Positions 22,848-33,257 of a stretch of 64,000 nt of DNA are shown here, piece by piece. The notes beneath the pieces are model-generated. The model saw only the letters and a list, made by a program, of their open reading frames with translations. It did not search any database and was not told the origin of the DNA. How positions within the stretch are numbered: position 1 is the first letter of the stretch; each line of letters begins with the position of its first letter. Made by a program: the position numbers and the translations under genes. Source of the stretch: Rhynchopus euleeides (taxonomy: Eukaryota > Euglenozoa > Diplonemea > Diplonemida > Diplonemidae); the NCBI GenBank assembly GCA_963210315.1, contig OY723265.1:1302001-1366000 (forward strand). Direction: 5' to 3'.

Positions 22848-24001
22848 CTAGGGGGGGTCAAATGGGGGTGACAAACACGATTTTTCAAAAAACCGGCGCA
22901 GAGGCCCCAAAGCCCCCGTAAACCCTCCAAACCCCCCCAGATCGGTCCGGAAACCCATCGAACCCCACTTTTCCACCATTCCGGGCACCTCAGGTGCCCG
23001 AATTGGGGTACCTAAATTTTGTGCCACCGTTTGGTACCGGACAGTGCCACTGTGTGGGAGGTTGGAAAAGAAAATGCCCCAACACACCACATCTGAGGGT
23101 TGCAATGCATGTTGCTTGCCAACCACGTCATCCGGTGGGTGTCAGGCGCTATGTAGGTGGCATGAGCCAGGTCTTCGATGTGTTCTGGCTTGTATATGTA
23201 CCTCCCTGCCTGCGGCACAGGCACTGCCTTTGTCCCCCACACCAGCCACAGAGAGCGTATTGTACTCGGTCCACGGTTGCTGATTCATTGTGATGCGTTG
23301 TATCCTCGAGTGAACGTCACACACTAGTGGCACCACCACCCGCCATCCGAGAGCTGTATTGACTTTGCGCCCTTCCGTTGCATTCACCTCGCCACGCATA
23401 TTGCACCGTTCAGTACCAGTGCTCTTGGGCCAGGCAAAGTAGACCGCAGCAACTACCAATTCTGGCACAATGGGTACCACGACAGCGCACTTCGTGTGTT
23501 CCCGGAATGTACAGCTCGTGTTGCAACAGTCGTTGTCAACACATCCCGGTTGTGGATCACTGCTGCACAGGAATCACACGACCATCTGGACTTGTTCCGT
23601 ACCTACAGGCAGCCTCCCGGTGCATGGTGGCAGGGAGGTACATATACAAGCCAGAACTCATCGAAGACCTGGCTAATGCCACCTACATAGCGCCTGACAC
23701 CCACCGGATGACGTGGTTGGCAAGCAACATGCATTGCAACCCTCAGATGTGGTGTGTTGGGGCATTTTCTTTTCTAACCTCCCACACAGTGGCACTGTCC
23801 GGTACCAAACGGTGGCACAAAATTTAGGTACCCCAATTCGGGCACCTGAGGTGCCCGGAATGGTGGAAAAGTGGGGTTCGATGGGTTTCCGGACCGATCT
23901 GGGGGGGTTTGGAGGGTTTACGGGGGCTTTGGGGCCTCTGCGCCGGTTTTTTGAAAAATCGTGTTTGTCCACGTAAAAGGGTGGCATTTGACCCCCCCTA
24001 G
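22848..24001. mobile_element. Element C: fold-back element with 360-bp arms
   Basis: Arms at about 22848-23213 and 23627-24001 are long inverted copies starting CTAGGGGGGGTCAAATG and reaching GCAGGGAGGTACATATACAA. The loop of about 410 bases has no recognisable coding sequence. The right end reads CCCCCCCTAG and is followed by a C run. As with A in D, element B is inserted in the CTAG at the left terminus of this element. Confidence 0.8.
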
Positions 24002-24879
24002 CCCCCCCCCCCCCCCTCCCCGTCTTTCTCATGACCACCTGCATTTTTTACATGGCGAGTCCCCCTCGAAGGGCGTTTTTATGTTCCCTCGTTAGCTTGC
24101 TAGCTCGCTCGCCCCCGCCCCCCTCTCTGCGCCGCATATCCGGCAGGCGGGTTTTTTATATCTTTATCTCCATCATTCTGCCTCCGGGTGGGCAGAACCG
24201 AATCCCGATCATACCATCAAAAAATTACCCGCCAGGGTTATCACCGAAACCTGACTCGCGTGGCAGTGTTCGGTGCAGCACAACACATCCAGCCAGCACC
24301 GTTTGTAGAAGCGTAGTCACGCAAGCCCTTCGTTGGTCTTCGGAAGGGACGGGGAGGGGGGAAGGGGAAAAAACGTGGTTGAATGGAGGAGACGGTGCTG
24401 ATGGCCATTTCCCCCCCCCCCCCCCCCCCAGTCTTCACACACCAACATCAGCGAGTTCTGCATTTTTACCACCACCGCCCACCCTCAGCAGACACCACTG
24501 TCGGGATCTTTTGCTTAGTATGATTGCATTGCCGCCCCATTGCCTCTCCTCTGCAACCTTTCCGCAAAATCCGTCGTCTGGATGCTGCTGGGGGGGGGGG
24601 GGGGGTGAAAGGTGTGAGCTGCCGTTTCTTAGCCCCAGCTTTTAGGCGCACGAAAGAGCAAGCCCTTGTCGTGTTTTTACCCCCCCCCCCCACCCCATCA
24701 CATCATAACGAGTGCAGGGAGATCATTCTTGTGCTTCCACTGTTGCTCCGAGTTGTTCCCTCTACTTCTGTTTCAATACCCCCCCCCCCCTCACAGGTTT
24801 CATATTACACACCCGCATCCCCCGAGTTACACGCGGGACCTGCGCCAGGTGCAGTGCGGTACAACTCGGTAGCACTGCG
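24002..24879. other. Intergenic with C and G runs
   Basis: C runs occur at about 24002-24016 and 24411-24429 and a G run at about 24589-24604. Another copy of the ATAACGAGTG...GGGAGATCATTCTTGTGCTTCC block is at 24714-24790, just upstream of the small ORF that follows. Confidence 0.45.
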
Positions 24880-25293
24880 ATGACTGTCGAGTATGACGTT
24901 GTGCCGGTGCTGCGCCGAACCTCGGTGCGTGGCATCGCACGGCAGAGGAAGACCTTGCAAGACGCGATCAACGTGCAGCCGCACGCCGATGCATGTGATG
25001 CTGCTCCGGGCGCTGCAGCTGCACGGAGGTGCGCTGCACCGAAGTCGCAGGAGGAGGCGATAGAGCAGGACAGGCGCCGCCTGCAGCAGTGGAAGATTCT
25101 CGGGCCAACTTTGAAGATCCAGCGCTGGTTCCGCAGGCTCACTTCACGGCGCGATGTGCAGTACCTTCTGGAGCAGAGGCGGGAACGGCACCGGCGCATC
25201 TGGCTTGACACAGCTGCCTGCACTATACAGCGCGCCTGGCGGGTTGCGCTTTTCAGGCTCCGCCGCTCGCGTTGCTCGAGCGATGCCCCGTGA
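24880..25293 (+). CDS. Small IQ-motif-like protein (weak)
   Basis: This short ORF of 137 residues starts at the first in-frame ATG after the poly-C block. The protein is rich in Arg, Gln and Ala. It has two degenerate IQ-like segments, LKIQRWFRRLTSRRD near residue 82 and TIQRAWRVALFRLRRS near residue 117, which in other proteins bind calmodulin or myosin light chains. No other domain is visible. Its one sense of orientation agrees with all neighbours. It could be an intact small gene, the first exon of a longer one, or a gene remnant. A plausible downstream exon was not found. Confidence 0.35.
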   Translation: MTVEYDVVPVLRRTSVRGIARQRKTLQDAINVQPHADACDAAPGAAAARRCAAPKSQEEAIEQDRRRLQQWKILGPTLKIQRWFRRLTSRRDVQYLLEQRRERHRRIWLDTAACTIQRAWRVALFRLRRSRCSSDAP

Positions 25294-27013
25294 TGGCTCT
25301 GCCAGGGCAGCTCGCCGCGCATCTGTCTGCCGTTTGTGTGGCACGGCGCATTGCCAGGTTGTCCGGGGTTCAATCAGCTGCAGAAAACCAGCGGGGCACC
25401 AGAGGCAGAGGTGACAGATAGCGCATGAGATGTCATTTAGTTCAAAGAAAGGCAGAAACACACAACGAAGGGAGGATCCGCGTGGTTGCGGTCCTGACGA
25501 GATTTCGACTTGTCGGCCCACAGGGTCGTGTGCGTGTTGCCCTCATTCGTACAAATGTGTCAATTTTCTAACGGGCCTCTGCGACGGTGCCGAAAGTCGT
25601 GCGTTTTTTGCGCATTTCTCCTATTATTGTGAGAAATGTGCCGAATATTGCCCGAAAGCCTGCCGAGCGAAGGCCCTCTCAGCCCAGGGATGATTTTATG
25701 TTGTCATTCTTTGCTATGACCATCACCCCTCCCCTCCCCCCCCCTCCCCATTCTGCACGACGCTGGAGCAAGGGATGTCACAGGACATGCTGGGATCCAT
25801 GTAACGTATGCACCTTCACCGTCGTATGTGAAGCCTACACCAGGAAATGACACAGTCTCGTGTCACCCGGGCAAGCAAAGTCAGACCCCAACAGCAGTTT
25901 TCTATTTTCCAAACTGCGGACCTGATGTTTTGACATGACGTACAGGTCACAGTAGGCTGCAAGCAACATGACCAAACCAGTGACTACACGGTTATAGGAC
26001 AGTCTTGCAGTGGACTATTTTACAACCAGGAGGAGCCAAGTCCTGGGTAAGACGTTAAACTGCCTGGGGGGGCCGTCCCCGGACCATGACGGGTGCCTGC
26101 ACCAGGAGTCTAGCACGGCCGTGGTCCAGGGCATGACCGAAAACTGCTTGGGTACCGAGGCTCCCCAGACCAGGATGGGTGGAGACACCTGGAGTCTAAA
26201 TAGTCACACCACGTCAGGCCAGACCTTCGCATTGCACTCCGCGAAGACTGCCACACAGCCGCGGGGCAGGTGTGCAGCCTGTGGAAAACCTCGTACAGAA
26301 AAGACTGTAAGGGACGACAGCCCCGCCGAGGCGATACAGCGCCAGACGCGGCCCGAGTTTCTGGAGACCGACCGGGGAACTGGTACGTCTTCAGGATAAG
26401 CGCCTCACAGAGGACTGATCCTCACCTGTGTGATCCGTGAACCTCAGCCCCATGGTGCTGGAGTGGAGCGGGTGCCTCGACCTCTTTTCGGGTTTTTTCT
26501 GCTTCTTTATTTTCTTTTGGGTGCGTCCACCAAAGAAAACGTGGCCACCCACTCGCAGAGGCTCCCGAAAGCTCCAGCATCAGCTCGAGGTTCATGGTGT
26601 AGATCGGTGTCTCCAGAAGAAGGGGATGTCCGGTCGAAGAAGACAAACGACGAAGACAACCACACAGGCCGCACAAAAAAAAAACAACCCACACTCGTGG
26701 CAGTGCTCGTTCTGTGAGGGACAACATCCACTCGCTACACTGCCAGTGCGCCGTGTCTACCCCCACAACCACAGCATATCTCCCATCGCGCCTTCTTCCC
26801 CCGCTCTTGTCTGTCCGGGTTGCCACCCGGTGCTAGTTCTAATCTCTCTGGTCAGGAACGTCGTATCAAAGCCTGCCCCCCACCCCCCCACCCTCGCCCC
26901 GTCCCTCCTCCTCTACCCTTGCCCGGCACAGTCACCACGCAGCCAGAAGGAGTAGCGAGAAGTCATCGGTAATGTCAGGCGGGTGGGTGTCTCCGCTTTT
27001 TTTTACTAGTTAC

Positions 27014-27232
27014 GAGCGACGAAGCGTAGCGAAGTCGCGAAGTAACGAAGGAAATCGTACGACTGAAGCTTTGGATTAGCACCTCATGCCACTTCACAGG
27101 GCCTCTACACAGCCTTGAGACAGCAAGTGTGCGCTCAACAAAAAGTAGTCCGGAACTGTTCTCCCACAGTTGCTGGACAGGGTGTCTATAATAAAGCGAA
27201 AGGAGTACGATTTTCTCTGCAGCACCGAGGGC
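27014..27232 (+). repeat. Dispersed repeat R1, longest copy
   Basis: This copy has all blocks of the family in order: GCGACGAAGCGTAGCGAAG, GCGAAGTAACGA, TCGTACGACTGAAGCTTTGG, CATGCCACTTCACAGGGC, GTTGCTGGACAGGGTG, and ATAAAGCGAAAGGAGTACGA. The copy at 48491-48690 matches from TCGTACGACTGAAGC onward. The copy at 14886-15010 lacks the middle. Confidence 0.75.
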
Positions 27233-27442
27233 CTGGCCCCCTCTAGCAGCAGTGATTGCATTCGGATATCCACAATCCCACTACAGGCCACGCACAGTGG
27301 TTCCGTTCGGAGGCCTGCCTCTGAACACACTGACACAGGGGGCAAGGGCGGGGAGTGCGCGCAGGCCTGTTTGCGACACCGTGAGAGGGGTGTACAGTTC
27401 GCCGCTCAAGCCGCGCAAACACCAGTCCTGTCCTGCGTCCTG

Positions 27443-27481
27443 CCCCCCCCCCCCCCACCCCTTCCCCCCCTCCCCTGCCAG
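27443..27481 (+). promoter_or_regulatory. Polypyrimidine-AG leader of the PP4 gene
   Basis: An almost uninterrupted C/T tract runs into CTGCCAG, with the AG at 27480-27481, forty bases before the ATG. This is the cleanest candidate trans-splice or 5' UTR intron acceptor in the window. Confidence 0.5.
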
Positions 27482-27521
27482 CCTTTGATTTGGCTGATAG
27501 TAGTGGTGGACATCTGACAAG

Positions 27522-29272
27522 ATGTCTTCGAATAGCGATCTTGACCGGCACATCGAAAAGCTGAAACGGTGTGAGATCATAAAGGTATGGGGATAGCCGT
27601 ACAGCCAGAGAACGCAGCTCTAATCATCTTTGTCTTGAGAGGGTGTGATGACGGTGTGGGGGGGGGGGGTGATTCCCGGCTCTCGATTCAGATTTTTACC
27701 ACAACGGGGAACCTGTCAGTGTCAAAAAAGATAGTAGGCAGCGCTTGGGCAGCAAATTCAACCTCACCAGGCTGCGGAGTTGCTTTTGTTTTGCCCGGAT
27801 TTGGCGCACAAACAGCCTTGCCTGATCTTTTAAAGCATGTTTCATAGGGATCCACGGCATCTCGCTCAGGCTGCAGATTTATGGAATAGAGGGGATCACA
27901 CACCATGACTGACACCACAGGAATCCGAAGTCAAAAACCTCTGCAAAAAAGCACGAGAAATCCTGATTGACGAACCGAACGTGCAGGTTGTGTACTCCCC
28001 TATCACCATCGTCGGTGACATCCATGGACAGGTATGACTACTGTGGTGTAAGGTTGCAGCAGGTGTGTCTGGCCTTGCCTGGTCACTGGTGGCCTCGCCT
28101 ATTGGGCGGTTGTGGCTCGTGTCAGGCCTGCCTGATGGAGGGAGATGCCCCAGTGGGCAAACCCATCTGGGAGCCTGTTCTTCTGGATGTACGGGCGGCA
28201 ATGGCTCCGTGCTGTTGTTTTCATTTTTTATCATCTTGTTGGACTGCTTCTTTGCCAGACAGCGATCCCCTTGTTTGTTTGCTCGGGAAAGTGTACCATC
28301 GCGCCCCTTCCGCACCCCACAGTTCTACGACCTCAAGGAGCTGCTGCGGGTGGGAGGCGATGTCCCGGACACCAACTACCTGTTCATGGGCGACTTCGTT
28401 GACCGTGGCTTCTACTCTGTCGAGACATTCTTGCTGCTCTTAGCACTGAAAGCGAGGTACCCCGACCGTGTGCAGCTGATTCGTGGTAACCATGAGAGCC
28501 GTCAGATTACACAAGTGTACGGCTTCTACGACGAGTGCCTCCGGAAGTACGGAAGCGTTAACGTGTGGCGGTACTGCACAGATGTGTTCGATTACCTGGC
28601 ACTGTCTGCCCTTGTGGAGAACAAGGTGCTCACAGTCCACGGAGGGCTGTCGCCTTCGATCAACAGCCTGGACCAGATCCGCACGCTGGACCGCAAGCAG
28701 GAGGTGCCGCACGACGGGGCCATGTGCGACCTGCTGTGGTCGGACCCTGAGGACATCGACGGGTGGGGCCTCTCGCCTCGTGGCGCTGGGTACCTGTTCG
28801 GGGGTGACGTGGTGCACCAGTTCAACAGCACAAACAACATCGACCTCATTGCACGGTCGCACCAACTTGTGATGGAGGGTTACAAGTCCATGTTCAACGA
28901 CACCCTGGTGACGGTGTGGTCGGCACCCAACTACTGCTACCGCTGTGGCAACGTGGCGTCCATCCTGGAGCTGGACGAGCACCTACAAGTATGTGACCAT
29001 GGCGTGCTGGATCTGGGGGTGGGACCATTTTGTGGAGTATCTTCGAGACGCACACAGCAGTGGCGCAGGTCTAACTCATGTCGGGCAGGCACTGACTTAT
29101 GCCTTGGGGTGCATACGCGCAAGTGGGCCGTGATCTGTGCAGGCAACCCACTCAAGGCGTGGTCACTACACACCCCCACCCACCGCAGCGGAACTACAAG
29201 ATCTTCGAGGCAGCACCACAGGAAGCACGTGGTATTCCCGCGAAGAAACCGACGCCAGACTATTTCCTCTGA
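27522..29272 (+). CDS. PPP4C: Serine/threonine protein phosphatase 4 catalytic subunit
   Basis: This dephosphorylates phospho-Ser/Thr proteins; in other eukaryotes PP4 acts in DNA repair, centrosome maturation and signalling with dedicated regulatory subunits. Four exons, 27522-27584, 27921-28031, 28323-28988 and 29189-29272, join in phase 0 (donors GTATGG, GTATGA, GTATGT) to give exactly 307 residues, the length of the human enzyme. Metal-binding motifs are intact: GDIHG (53-57), GDFVDRG (81-87), RGNHE (112-116). [11 protein letters not shown] is also present. The start, [17 protein letters not shown], and the end, [19 protein letters not shown], identify PP4 rather than PP2A or PP6. The terminal Leu that is carboxymethylated in this family is kept. 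Intron 1 holds a copy of dispersed repeat R2. Confidence 0.97.
27692..27832 (+). repeat. Dispersed repeat R2 inside an intron
   Basis: This lies in intron 1 of the PP4 gene. It shares CCTGTCAGTGTCAAAAA, GCAGCGCTTGGGCAGCAAA, GAGTTGCTTTTGTTTT and CCCGGATTTGGCGCACAAAC, in order, with 52478-52620. A more diverged relative, including GGTTTGGCGCACAAAC, lies at about 34915-35125. Confidence 0.75.
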
Positions 29273-30477
29273 TCGCCACCGCCCAACAGTCCTCACACAC
29301 TCACACCCCACACACACAAAAGAACACCGATGCCAAAAAAATGAACACACCCACACACGCACACAGTGCTCCCCCCCCCCCCCCCCCCCGCAAAGGCGTA
29401 CGCTACACATGCCCTGGTTTCAAACACCCGCAGCTCCCACCCCTTCTCTCTCTCCCGCCCCGATATCTGTGGTTCGGAGAACTGCTTTCTGTGTGCGCGG
29501 TGCAATAAAAAAAGCCAAGAAACCCGGGGGAGGAGGAACAGGGGCCTGCGAGCACAGGGAGAGGGGGGGGGGGGTGTGAATCGCTCTCAAACAAAAGTAC
29601 AGCTGAGATTGTCGCGTGATTGGCAGGCGCATGAGACTGTGTGTGACGGCAAGCACCGAGCACTTCCTCGAAATCGCTCCATCCCCCCCCCCCCCGACAA
29701 AAGGGCACCTTTGTTGGGAGAACCAACACATCAGACAAACCACAGCGCCACGCAAGAAGATTATTTTAAAACCCCCCCCCCCCGCACCGGATAACGGTGC
29801 ATGCAGGGAAATACCCACCCCCCCCTCCCTCCCCCCCCCTGATACAACAGCAACAGCACTCCTCCCGCCCCCCCCTCCCCTCTTTTTTCTTGCTTTGGCG
29901 GCTCGTGTGGGATGGCGGGGTGGGTAGGGGGGAAAGTGAGGGGCTGGATAAAGGCTGGGTGGTGGCGTAGGCGTGTGTCTGGACCTGGGGGGTGGGGGGG
30001 TGGGGTGTGTGTGTGTGTGTGGAGGGAGGGAGGTGATCCTCACAGTGGAGATCGCACCAAGAGCAAAGTGCTCGGTGTGTGTCTACACTAATATAAAAAG
30101 ATTCACGTGTGTGTGTATTTGGAGGGAGGGGGGGTGATCCTGGTCTTCTCTCGGTCTCTCTCTCCCCCCCTCCTTCTCATTTCCTCTCCTGTTCGCCGTT
30201 CGCTACGTGGCATGCACGTCTCCGAAAAAATTACCCCCCCCCCCTTTTCCCCCCATTCCTTCCGCTGTAGCCCTCGCAGCTGCATGCCCTTACAACACCC
30301 CCCCCCTCCCCTCTTGGGTAGTTTGTGGCGTGGCGTGCCCGAAGCGAAGCGCAGCGATGGAGTCAACAATGAAGAGAGGAGGCATCACACATAATCCTGT
30401 GGGGGAGGGGGGGGGGTTTTTTTTTATATGAAGAGACCCGGTCCAGGTGTATTTCTAGTGGGGGATGAGGATGAGAG

Positions 30478-30600
30478 TCTTTTTGGCATCCGCCCTTTTT
30501 CCGGTTTTTTTCCAGCCAAAACCAGGTTTTTTTTCCAGCAAAAAACCGGTTTTTTTCCAGCCAAAATCTGGCTTTTTTTCCAGCCAAGAGCCAGACGTTC
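30478..30600. repeat. Short tandem repeat of a CCAGCCAAAA unit
   Basis: Four to five imperfect units of about 30 bases, with the pattern GGTTTTTTTCCAGCCAAAA, lie directly before the double-hairpin repeat. Diverged inverted matches (TTTTTGGCTGGGAAG) appear at about 31073-31090. Confidence 0.55.
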
Positions 30601-30990
30601 ACTACCGTGGCCTCCGGCGGCTGGGGGGCTCCGCCCCCCAGACCCCCCTGTGGCGGATATCTCGTACCCAAGTCCGTCGATTCCCATCAGGTCAGGAATC
30701 CAACAGCTCCGGTAGCCTCAGGAGGACGCAGCCAACTCACACAGAATCTGTACGCCCACAATGAACAGATGTTCACTACCGTGGCCTCCGGCGGCTGGGG
30801 GGCTCCGCCCCCCGGACCCCCCGTGGAGCGTGTGTTTGCCCGTCTAGTAACCGCAGCAAGTCCTTGGGCTGTTTCACCTGGCATATCGGGGGTATCGTCG
30901 GAATAACGGTCCCGAAAGCCGTTTTTTTGGGGTTTTCCTCCAGCACCCGAGGATGGCGCGAGCGGGAGGAACCGTGGAAGGAACCCATTT
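30593..30990. repeat. Dispersed double-hairpin repeat
   Basis: This copy closely follows 8505-8900. Both contain two GC-rich hairpins (GGCTGGGGGGCTCCGCCCCC), each preceded by TTCACTACCGTGGCCTCCGG or a close variant. Between the hairpins is a spacer with CTCACACAGAATCTGTACGC, and the right end has CACCCGAGGATGGCGCGAGC. A third copy is in 9320-9705 and an inverted part is at 21342-21400. Confidence 0.75.
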
Positions 30991-33257
30991 GGTACAAGAC
31001 CAAGGGCCCCACACTGGGGAGGAGGGACGTTGGGTACCATTTTTTGCTGGAAAAAAGCGGGGATGAATCGGGGGTTTTTGGCTGGGAAGACCGGGGATTA
31101 AAAACACACCTGAGAGACCCTCATCACACAAACTGGCAAGAGGGGGTGGGGTGTGGGGCGGAACACAGCAACACCCGAAAATGGAGGGGAGAGTAATTGA
31201 GGCAAAAAAATGTTCCCGCCGGTGAACGGCATGTGTCTTGGGGGGGGGGGGGGTGAGGTTGACTGTTGTTGATTGTTTACCAGCAGTGCGTGAATCTGGA
31301 CTCTCTCTCTCTCTCTCTCGGACCCCCCCCCCCTCCCTGCAGAGTTGAAAGGACGCGGCTTTTCTCCGAGGGTTGTTGTTCATCTCCCCCCCCCCTCTCT
31401 CTCTCTCGCACCCCACACACCTCACTACCTACTGTCGCGTCGATGCTTTCTAGTACGGGTCCTAACCAAACGCGGTGATTGCAGTGTATTTTCATTTATA
31501 TCTGTCTTTTATTTCAGCCCCCCCCCCCTCCCACCCTGTCGCCCTCACTCCCGCTTCCCAGTGCCCCCCCCCCCTTCCATTTGTAGGTATGTCGAACGCG
31601 CCAAGGGAGAATGGAAGAGTCTTCTTCGAGGAATGGTTAAAAAAACTGCAAAAAAATGAACAACAAAAAAACTCGGGGAAGAGGTGTGCGCGTGTGGGGT
31701 GGTGTGTCTCAGGGTGCCGGCGTGTCAGATAACTCTTGCCTCGGGCAAAACAAGGGGAAGGGGGGGGGGGGAGGGGGGTTTTTTCTCTTTTGTCCAGAAC
31801 AACAGCAGACACCCGAGGTGTACGGCTCAAGTTGTTCAAAAGCCATGCTGACAATTAAGATGCGCAAAACAGAACGGAGTGGGTGTTATGGGGTTGTCCC
31901 AAACCGAATCACAAGCTTTGGGTTGGACGGGCAAGCTTTGGGGAAAAGGCATTGTGGGTCCCATGTTCGGCTGTGAAACACTAGGAACAGCAGCTCCTCT
32001 CACCAGGGGCTGTAAAGACACGGCTATAGATCGTTCAATATGCAGACGGCTCTCACTCTGTGTCAAAAAAAATGTGCCAAATGCAACGCAAAAAAAAGGA
32101 AAGTAGTTCGGGCTCATATACCCCGCACATGAAGGCCTCCCCGAGTCGAAGAATGTATGGGCCCTGCATTGGAGTGGGCATCGCGTTAGAGTGGATGGGT
32201 CGCCCCACACCCAACACCGCCCAATGCGGTGGCTATAGGTGTGTGTGGCAGTCCCGTGTCTTTGCTCCATGTGTGTGTCGTTCACTGAAGGGGGTTTGTC
32301 CTCGCATGGTGGGAGGGATGCTGTTCACAATACGCAAGGCATGGTGTGACGAGTGGGTGTGGCTAGCAGCACCCGCTCGCACAACATGACTGGTGTTTAT
32401 TGTGTGAGGTTGGTGGCAGTGCTCTCTTGTAACTTTAGCACCCGCAGTGCGAGTTACACTAGTGGCCACATGAACTCGCTGCTCGTAGTCCAGTGTGTTG
32501 TGTTTCTTTCTTTCGTGCGACTTTTTTTTTGGTGTCCTGAACTCAGAAATACAAATCAGAATTCAGAGCCACCCACCCATTGGTTTTCTATAACCTGTCT
32601 CAGGTCACGGTAAATACGACTGTTGGCAGCACACGTGTACACGCATGCACACAGGTGCACACAATTGAAGAGCAGATAGAGGCAAGATTGGCAGAATCGG
32701 ATCTGCTCACCCGAATAAACATGTTGGTTTGATATGATGTCAAATCCAGTCCAGAGTCACATTCATTCAAATTATCTGGACAGCACGCACGCACGCATGC
32801 ACGCACGTAACACTTGGCGGGCTATAACCCGCGAGGGGTTAGCCCCCCAAGAAGGAGGAGAACAGTCCTGCGGCATGAGTGTGTCAGACTAATTCTGGCA
32901 GAGGGTTTTCGAGAGGCCGGGCATCCGACCGACACAATGTATGCCAACTGGTTATCTTGTGCTGGCTGATACAACACAAAAGCGGTAAAAAAATACCCCA
33001 CCACCACCACCCCCATACCCCAACACACACAACACCCCCGCCGCCGCCGCCACACGGCACCCCCGGCAAGAGAAAAAAAATGGATGTTTTGGTGCATGCA
33101 CACGGAAATACAGAACTACGGGCAACACACATCCCCCCCCCCCCACTCCCCACCCCCGACCCGGAGCAGCTTTTCGCCCTTCTTGTTGCTGCGCTGTTGT
33201 GTGGAGGGTTTGTTTGCGGCACACCCACACATGCTACCACAGGGCAAGGGGAAAACC

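Larger units (their letters stand above)
25294..27521. other. Intergenic before the phosphatase gene
   Basis: No supported gene. The region contains the R1 repeat at 27014-27232 and a long C/T tract at about 27443-27479. Open frames around 26010-26400 and 26430-26955 lack domains and differ in character from the neighbouring genes. Confidence 0.4.
29273..33257. other. Long intergenic region with low-complexity tracts
   Basis: No gene is supported. Contents include C runs at about 29367-29389 and 29770-29782, G runs near 31240 and 31760, CT microsatellites at about 31302-31319 and 31398-31408, and the repeats at 30478-30990. Open frames on both strands are proline-, glycine- or serine-rich shadows of these tracts. 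Confidence 0.45.

Noticed and set aside
25370-25395. GGTTCAATC as a tRNA T-arm
   Set aside because: No matching acceptor stem, D arm or anticodon arm could be placed around it. I found no tRNA or rRNA gene in the window.
28065-28322. Reading the PP4 frame back through intron 2
   Set aside because: PP4 alignment requires the exon at 27921-28031 followed by TTCTACGAC at 28323; the intervening frame does not match the family.
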